A stretch of 32,913 nucleotides of DNA from a virus: the IMG/VR virus record IMGVR_UViG_3300030012_002642, positions 1 to 32,913 of that record; one strand, written 5' to 3'. This document shows positions 29,304 to 32,913 of the stretch, in pieces. The number at the start of each line of letters is the position of its first letter. Position 1 is the first letter of the stretch. A model generated the notes under the pieces. The model was not told the DNA's origin and ran no database searches. It saw only the letters and a list, made by a program, of their open reading frames with translations. The translations under genes were made by a program, and so were the position numbers.

Positions 29304-30761
29304 ATGTTATCTACAGAACTTGTAAAAAGAGCACAAGAAGATATCGATTTCAAAGCAATGAACATCGAGAAACTTCAAGATCAGATCGTTGAGTTTGACG
29401 ATCAAAAGTCCTTATATGATGAAGGTATAGTCAAGATTGAGACAACACTTTTGAATCGTCTTGATGATGTTAATAAATCATTTGATGCGGTAAGTGAGGC
29501 ATATGATGCAGCAATTGCTAGTACCTGTAAAAGCGATTTGTTTTGGAGAATTGTTGATTTTACGGAGACAAGTGAAGAAGATGAATATACATTAGAATGC
29601 ACTAGACTTAACCCCGGCGGATATAGTTTAACCGATACTAATATTGCTGGGAACTCTGGTATTGGTAGCACGGTTGCATATTTGGGTGTAACTGGTATTG
29701 TAACTTATTATCCTGCTAGTCAAACTTATGGAAATGAAAATGAGGAGATAAATGATTTTGTAAATAATCCATACTTTGGATTTGATAGAAGAAACAGATA
29801 TGGATTAAAAATATATTCAGAACCTTATGATAAAGATATTGGCGACACATTAATTGGTGAGTTCATCGGTACTTGTAGTGTTGGATCTACGGAAGTCACT
29901 GTGATGCAACCAGTGGGATCTGGTTTAACTTTTGGTGTTGGACAAATTATCGTTAGTGCAGGAAAAACTGCTATCTTTCCTAATAATGCAAAAATTGTGG
30001 GAATCGGAACCGCTTTAAAAGACATTCGTTCTATTCCATCAACAGGTATTGGTAGCACTGCTGTCACAGTTAATATTTTATCAATGGATACGGTTTGTGG
30101 GGCCCCTGCATCTGCTCCAGAATCTGATGGTTCCTTTGTAGAGTTTAGAGCACTGGACGATCCTATTGCATTTAGATTTGGTGGTAGAAAACGATATGAT
30201 ATTCCTTTTAATCAAGATCCTTTCACACCGCAAACTATTAGTATTGCAAACACCAGCACATTAGGCACAGGTGTATCTGTTTACATTGAAAACTCAGGTG
30301 TGAATGTAAAATTTGCATCATGGGACGCCTCATTAAAGTTTATTCCTCCTGAATTTGGGGCAGTAGAACCACAAGTTGGTGCCGGACAAGCATTTTATAG
30401 AGTTGGCTTTGGACATGCTCCCGTCGATGGATTAACAAAAGCTTCTGAAGGAGATAGAATAACTGTCACCGATCTTACGGGTAATTATACTTCTCTATCT
30501 AATTGTTCTAGCGATATTGAGAATCAAATTACAAATGCTTTAGGTATTTCAAGCACTAAAGAGACTGCTCTAACAGCACAAAATAGTCAAAACACTATAC
30601 TAGCTAATAGTGCTCAAGCATTGAGGGCTGAGAGAAACCGTATTCAACTTGGTATATTTGGCGTAAGAAAAGTTCTTACCACAATAAATGAGGAAATGGA
30701 TGAACTTGAATCACTGCAAGTTCTTATTAATGACACTACAGTATCGGATGTCGTACAATGA
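29304..30761 (+). CDS. Virion structural protein with coiled-coil ends
   Basis: 485 residues. Residues about 1-70 and 400-475 are predicted coiled coil (ERNRIQLGIFGVRKVLTTIN near the end); the centre is beta-rich with Gly/Thr/Ser turns (NIAGNSGIGSTVAYLGVTG). AAGGAG 9 nt upstream is a good ribosome binding site. Position after spike genes and an ATGA overlap with the fibre-domain gene suggest a baseplate or fibre role. Family name not recalled. Confidence 0.75.
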   Translation: MLSTELVKRAQEDIDFKAMNIEKLQDQIVEFDDQKSLYDEGIVKIETTLLNRLDDVNKSFDAVSEAYDAAIASTCKSDLFWRIVDFTETSEEDEYTLECTRLNPGGYSLTDTNIAGNSGIGSTVAYLGVTGIVTYYPASQTYGNENEEINDFVNNPYFGFDRRNRYGLKIYSEPYDKDIGDTLIGEFIGTCSVGSTEVTVMQPVGSGLTFGVGQIIVSAGKTAIFPNNAKIVGIGTALKDIRSIPSTGIGSTAVTVNILSMDTVCGAPASAPESDGSFVEFRALDDPIAFRFGGRKRYDIPFNQDPFTPQTISIANTSTLGTGVSVYIENSGVNVKFASWDASLKFIPPEFGAVEPQVGAGQAFYRVGFGHAPVDGLTKASEGDRITVTDLTGNYTSLSNCSSDIENQITNALGISSTKETALTAQNSQNTILANSAQALRAERNRIQLGIFGVRKVLTTINEEMDELESLQVLINDTTVSDVVQ

Positions 30762-31000
30762 TTGAACCAAACTTTGAATTTCTGCATGGCAGAACAACTA
30801 AAAAGGAAATTATTATCCCAGAATCGTGGGAAGAGGATATTGATATGGATTCCATTACCATTCATCTAACGCAGGTGGGAGCGAATCAAGATCTTCGTGT
30901 TAAGCGTCGTCAGGGTAGGGAGATTACTCTGGATACCAATGGGTTACCTGTCGATTGTTACTACATAATTATCGGTGAGTTGCTTGACAAGGACTCCTAA
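30758..31000 (+). CDS. Free-standing fibre-domain protein
   Basis: 80 residues. EIIIPESWEEDIDMDSITIH then LTQVGANQDLRVKRRQGR, and CYYIIIGELLDKD, aligns strand by strand with the C-terminal domain of the 28315 protein (IKLPEYW-, TISVNLTSFG, NCFYQVWADRLGE). It may be a partner or assembly chaperone for that domain. It overlaps the preceding gene by ATGA; the -35 box of a strong promoter lies in its last codons. Confidence 0.75.
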   Translation: MIEPNFEFLHGRTTKKEIIIPESWEEDIDMDSITIHLTQVGANQDLRVKRRQGREITLDTNGLPVDCYYIIIGELLDKDS

Positions 31001-31012
31001 TTACCTTATAAT
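30984..31012 (+). promoter_or_regulatory. Perfect consensus sigma70 promoter
   Basis: TTGACA (30984-30989), 17-bp spacer, TATAAT (31007-31012), a full match to the bacterial consensus. Inverted arms ATTACC (31000-31005) and GGTAAT (31018-31023) flank the -10, and the predicted start is about 31019. It drives three small genes and the tRNA from inside a late gene block. Confidence 0.92.
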
Positions 31013-31036
31013 ACGTGGGTAATCAAGGAAACACCA

Positions 31037-31219
31037 ATGCAAGACGAATTTCTCACCCGAGTCGTCATCGATCCTTCTACCCGCAACTTTTATCTTTATT
31101 CCAACGAAGGTGATGAGAAGATTGTGGATTGCACGACAATGGATGAGTTTATGAATGTATTATCTTTCATTCGTGACACTGCACCCGAAGATGCCATCGC
31201 GTACTCAAGTCCTCTCTGA
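31037..31219 (+). CDS. Small acidic hypothetical protein
   Basis: 60 residues: MQDEFLTRVVIDPSTRNFYL, YSNEGDEKIVDC, a helix MDEFMNVLSFIRD. Beta-beta-alpha pattern. AAGGA (31025-31029) precedes ATG 31037 by 7 nt. First gene after the consensus promoter, so probably early expressed. Function unknown. Confidence 0.8.
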   Translation: MQDEFLTRVVIDPSTRNFYLYSNEGDEKIVDCTTMDEFMNVLSFIRDTAPEDAIAYSSPL

Positions 31220-31226
31220 GGGAAAA

Positions 31227-31406
31227 ATGAGCTTTAATTCCAAAAAACCCCCAAAAAAAATTCCAGCAAAAATTTACCCTGTAGGGTTTTACGAAGAAAT
31301 TCTTAAGTGTTACGAGTATGAGAACAGAAACCCGACAATCTATGGAAATGTTATTCGCAGCGAAATGGAATTTACCCAAAGCAGCGAAGAATGCGAATCT
31401 GACTAA
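31227..31406 (+). CDS. Small hypothetical protein
   Basis: 59 residues from ATG 31227, with GAGGG 7 nt upstream. Basic N-terminus (MSFNSKKPPKKIPAKIYPVG), Tyr-rich middle and an acidic end (EFTQSSEECESD). Its last 89 nt overlap the next predicted gene in another frame, so one of the two may be shorter or not expressed. Function unknown. Confidence 0.6.
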   Translation: MSFNSKKPPKKIPAKIYPVGFYEEILKCYEYENRNPTIYGNVIRSEMEFTQSSEECESD

Positions 31407-31491
31407 TAAAGAGATGAAGATTACATTCAATGAATATTGCCTTCTTCATCCGCCTACCTGGGTGCTTGAAAACGAATTGTGGATGAACTGA
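31318..31491 (+). CDS. 57-residue conserved hypothetical protein
   Basis: Frame from ATG 31318: RTETRQSMEMLFAAKWNLPK, then KEMKITFNEYCLLHPPTWVL. Helix-turn-helix-like pattern and the HPPTW ending look like a family of small cyanophage proteins. A second ATG at 31342 would remove the overlap with the 31227 gene only partly. No clear ribosome binding site. The stop TGA ends at the base before the tRNA. Confidence 0.6.
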   Translation: MRTETRQSMEMLFAAKWNLPKAAKNANLTNKEMKITFNEYCLLHPPTWVLENELWMN

Positions 31492-31575
31492 GGGAGTGTG
31501 GCGGAATTGGTAGACGCACCAGACTTAAAATCTGTTGAGAGTAATCTCGTGGGGGTTCAAGTCCCCCCACTCCTA
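31492..31575 (+). tRNA. tRNA-Leu (anticodon UAA)
   Basis: Full cloverleaf with a long variable arm. Acceptor stem GGGAGTG/CACTCCT with G1-U72, D-arm GCG/CGC, anticodon loop CTTAAAA with TAA at 31526-31528, variable arm GAGA/TCTC, T-arm GGGGG-TTCAAGT-CCCCC and A73. CCA is not encoded. The 27-43 pair of the anticodon stem is C-U. It reads UUA, and UUG by wobble, codons frequent in these AT-rich phage genes but rarer in GC-richer Synechococcus hosts. Confidence 0.97.
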
Positions 31576-31651
31576 TTACTTTTCATTTTAGTAGAGCAAT
31601 GCTTAAAATGTAGTCCATGTTCAATTTGTTGGGAGCTTGATAATATAACTG

Positions 31652-31660
31652 ATAAATAAC
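31652..31660 (+). promoter_or_regulatory. Late promoter-like motif for the 31688 gene
   Basis: GATAAATAA, 27 nt before ATG 31688, in the 112-nt gap after the tRNA. The gap also holds a weak 7-bp hairpin CATTTTA/TAAAATG (31584-31590 with 31604-31610) without a T-tract; otherwise nothing is seen there. Confidence 0.55.
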
Positions 31661-31687
31661 TAACAACAGAAATAGTGCGTTAGTAAG

Positions 31688-32913
31688 ATGCCTCTCAGTC
31701 GTCTAGATAATTTTTTAAAGAATGCGCGTGGCAACATTCTCTACGTTAATCCTAACGATTTAGACGCCACAGACTCTATCGAAAATCAGGGTAATTCTCT
31801 TGCTCGTCCTTTTAAAACTATTCAAAGGGCACTCATTGAGGCAGCTAGATTTTCGTATCAGAGTGGATTAGATAACGATAGATTTAGTAAGACTACGATT
31901 CTTTTATATCCTGGTGAGCACCTTGTAGATAATCGTCCTGGATGGATTCCTGATGGATCTGGTAACTTTAGACTGAGAAATGGACTTACCTCTTCAGACT
32001 TCCCGTCTTTTTCGCTAACCACTAATTTTGATCTCTCAACAGAAAATAACGCTTTATATAAGCTTAACAGTGTTCATGGTGGAGTTATTTTACCTAGAGG
32101 AACATCTCTGGTAGGTTTAGATCTTCGTAAAACCAAGATTCGTCCGAAATATGTTCCCGATCCTGAAAATGCGAATATTGAAAGAACTGCTTTATTCAGA
32201 GTAACTGGTACTTGCTACACTTGGCAGTTCTCTATTTTTGATGGTGATCCTAATGGAATCGTATTTAAAGATTACACTTCTAATACATTCGTTCCTAATT
32301 TTTCTCACCATAAACTTACTTGTTTTGAGTATGCTGATGGCAAGAACGACGTAAAGATCAACGATGCATTTATCAGCAACTTTGATGCTGGAAGAACTGA
32401 TCTTGACATATATTATGAAAAGGTTGGTTTGGCGTATGGGCCCTCCTCTGGTAGAGAGATTCAACCTGATTATCCTGATTCAGGACTTGATATTCAACCC
32501 AAGATTGATGAATTCCGTATCGTTGGCCCTAAGAGTGGTGCGATCGGAATTACAAGTATCAAGGCAGGAGATGGTGTAACTGCTACTACCGATATTACTG
32601 TCACTCTTGAGAGTGCTCTGTTCGGATTAGACGTTGATACCCCAATCAAGATTTCCAACGTTGCAACAGATGCATACAATGGACAGTTTGTTGTTAGTGA
32701 TGTATTAGAGACGAGTGCTGCAGGAACCACTAAATTTAAGTATAGTGTATCCAATGCACCTTCTGATGCATTACCCACTGTAACTGGTTCACAAGTTGAT
32801 CTGCAGTCTGATAGTGTAACTTCAGCGTCTCCTTACATCTTTAACATCTCTCTGCGTTCCGTCTTCGGTATGTGCGGTATGCACGCTGATGGAAGCAAAG
32901 CACTTGGATTCAA
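31688..32913 (+). CDS. Large virion structural protein (3' end outside window)
   Basis: Open from ATG 31688 to the window edge, at least 408 residues. N-terminus MPLSRLDNFLKNARGNILYV, then NPNDLDATDSIENQGNSLAR and RPFKTIQRALIEAARFSYQ, as at the start of a large cyanophage structural protein family; I recall VrlC-like proteins here, uncertainly. The following sequence (RGTSLVGLDLRKTKIRPKYV) is typical of right-handed beta-helix proteins that begin with a PFKTIQ-A box. Likely a baseplate or fibre component under the late motif at 31652. Confidence 0.85.
   Translation, partial: MPLSRLDNFLKNARGNILYVNPNDLDATDSIENQGNSLARPFKTIQRALIEAARFSYQSGLDNDRFSKTTILLYPGEHLVDNRPGWIPDGSGNFRLRNGLTSSDFPSFSLTTNFDLSTENNALYKLNSVHGGVILPRGTSLVGLDLRKTKIRPKYVPDPENANIERTALFRVTGTCYTWQFSIFDGDPNGIVFKDYTSNTFVPNFSHHKLTCFEYADGKNDVKINDAFISNFDAGRTDLDIYYEKVGLAYGPSSGREIQPDYPDSGLDIQPKIDEFRIVGPKSGAIGITSIKAGDGVTATTDITVTLESALFGLDVDTPIKISNVATDAYNGQFVVSDVLETSAAGTTKFKYSVSNAPSDALPTVTGSQVDLQSDSVTSASPYIFNISLRSVFGMCGMHADGSKALGF

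Overview
The window is part of a T4-like myovirus that infects marine picocyanobacteria (Synechococcus or Prochlorococcus), that is, a cyanomyophage. The evidence is the mix of T4 core genes (32, 33, 59, 4, 48, 53, 26, 51, a gp27-like hub protein) with host-derived metabolic genes (psbA, psbD, talC, speD, thyX, phoH, a CP12-like gene). Genes are packed tightly with ATGA/TAATG overlaps, and T4-type late promoter motifs ((A/G)ATAAATA, CTAAATA) recur. No database was searched; names rest on motif recognition and gene order.

Layout. 1-960 is the end of a charged, probably structural gene. 961-4895 is the photosynthesis/carbon block: psbA (D1) behind a structured leader, a small gene, psbD (D2), two small genes and talC. 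4892-9617 is a run of short genes with islands of known function: glutaredoxin nrdC, S-adenosylmethionine decarboxylase speD, a cysteine-less glutaredoxin paralog, a tandem glutamine-riboswitch-like leader before a DUF4278-like peptide, and thyX. 9638-13500 is replication/late transcription: phoH, a PD-(D/E)XK exonuclease, gene 33, gene 59, a DUF1825-like gene and gene 32. 13497-16451 lies on the minus strand (53, 48, a conserved unknown, 4). 16481-31000 is a plus-strand tail/baseplate cluster: tail-tube-like protein, 26, 51, two large tape-measure-like proteins (one with a SleB-like domain, one with a degenerate M23 domain), gp27-like hub, a CP12-like gene, a gp5-like OB-fold giant, a beta-helix spike and fibre-like proteins. 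31037-31687 has three small genes behind a perfect consensus promoter, a tRNA-Leu(UAA) and a late promoter. A large structural gene starts at 31688 and runs off the window.

Most notable observations: (1) a complete -1 ribosomal frameshift signal at the end of gene 26 (slippery T TTT TTC, 7-nt spacer, perfect 7-bp stem) that would fuse gp26 to gp51 just before the tape-measure gene, as in the tail-assembly chaperones of other phages; (2) three copies of a compact module in which an extended -10 promoter, an intrinsic terminator and a start codon are superimposed, so that transcripts from the promoter begin inside the terminator; (3) a tandem glutamine-riboswitch-like leader whose two units can pair with the same segment next to the ribosome binding site.

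The early/middle genes would keep photosystem II, pentose phosphate flux, polyamine and nucleotide supply running during infection. The late block builds the baseplate, tail and spike. CP12 inside the tail block and the tRNA in the late region tie host reprogramming to late expression.
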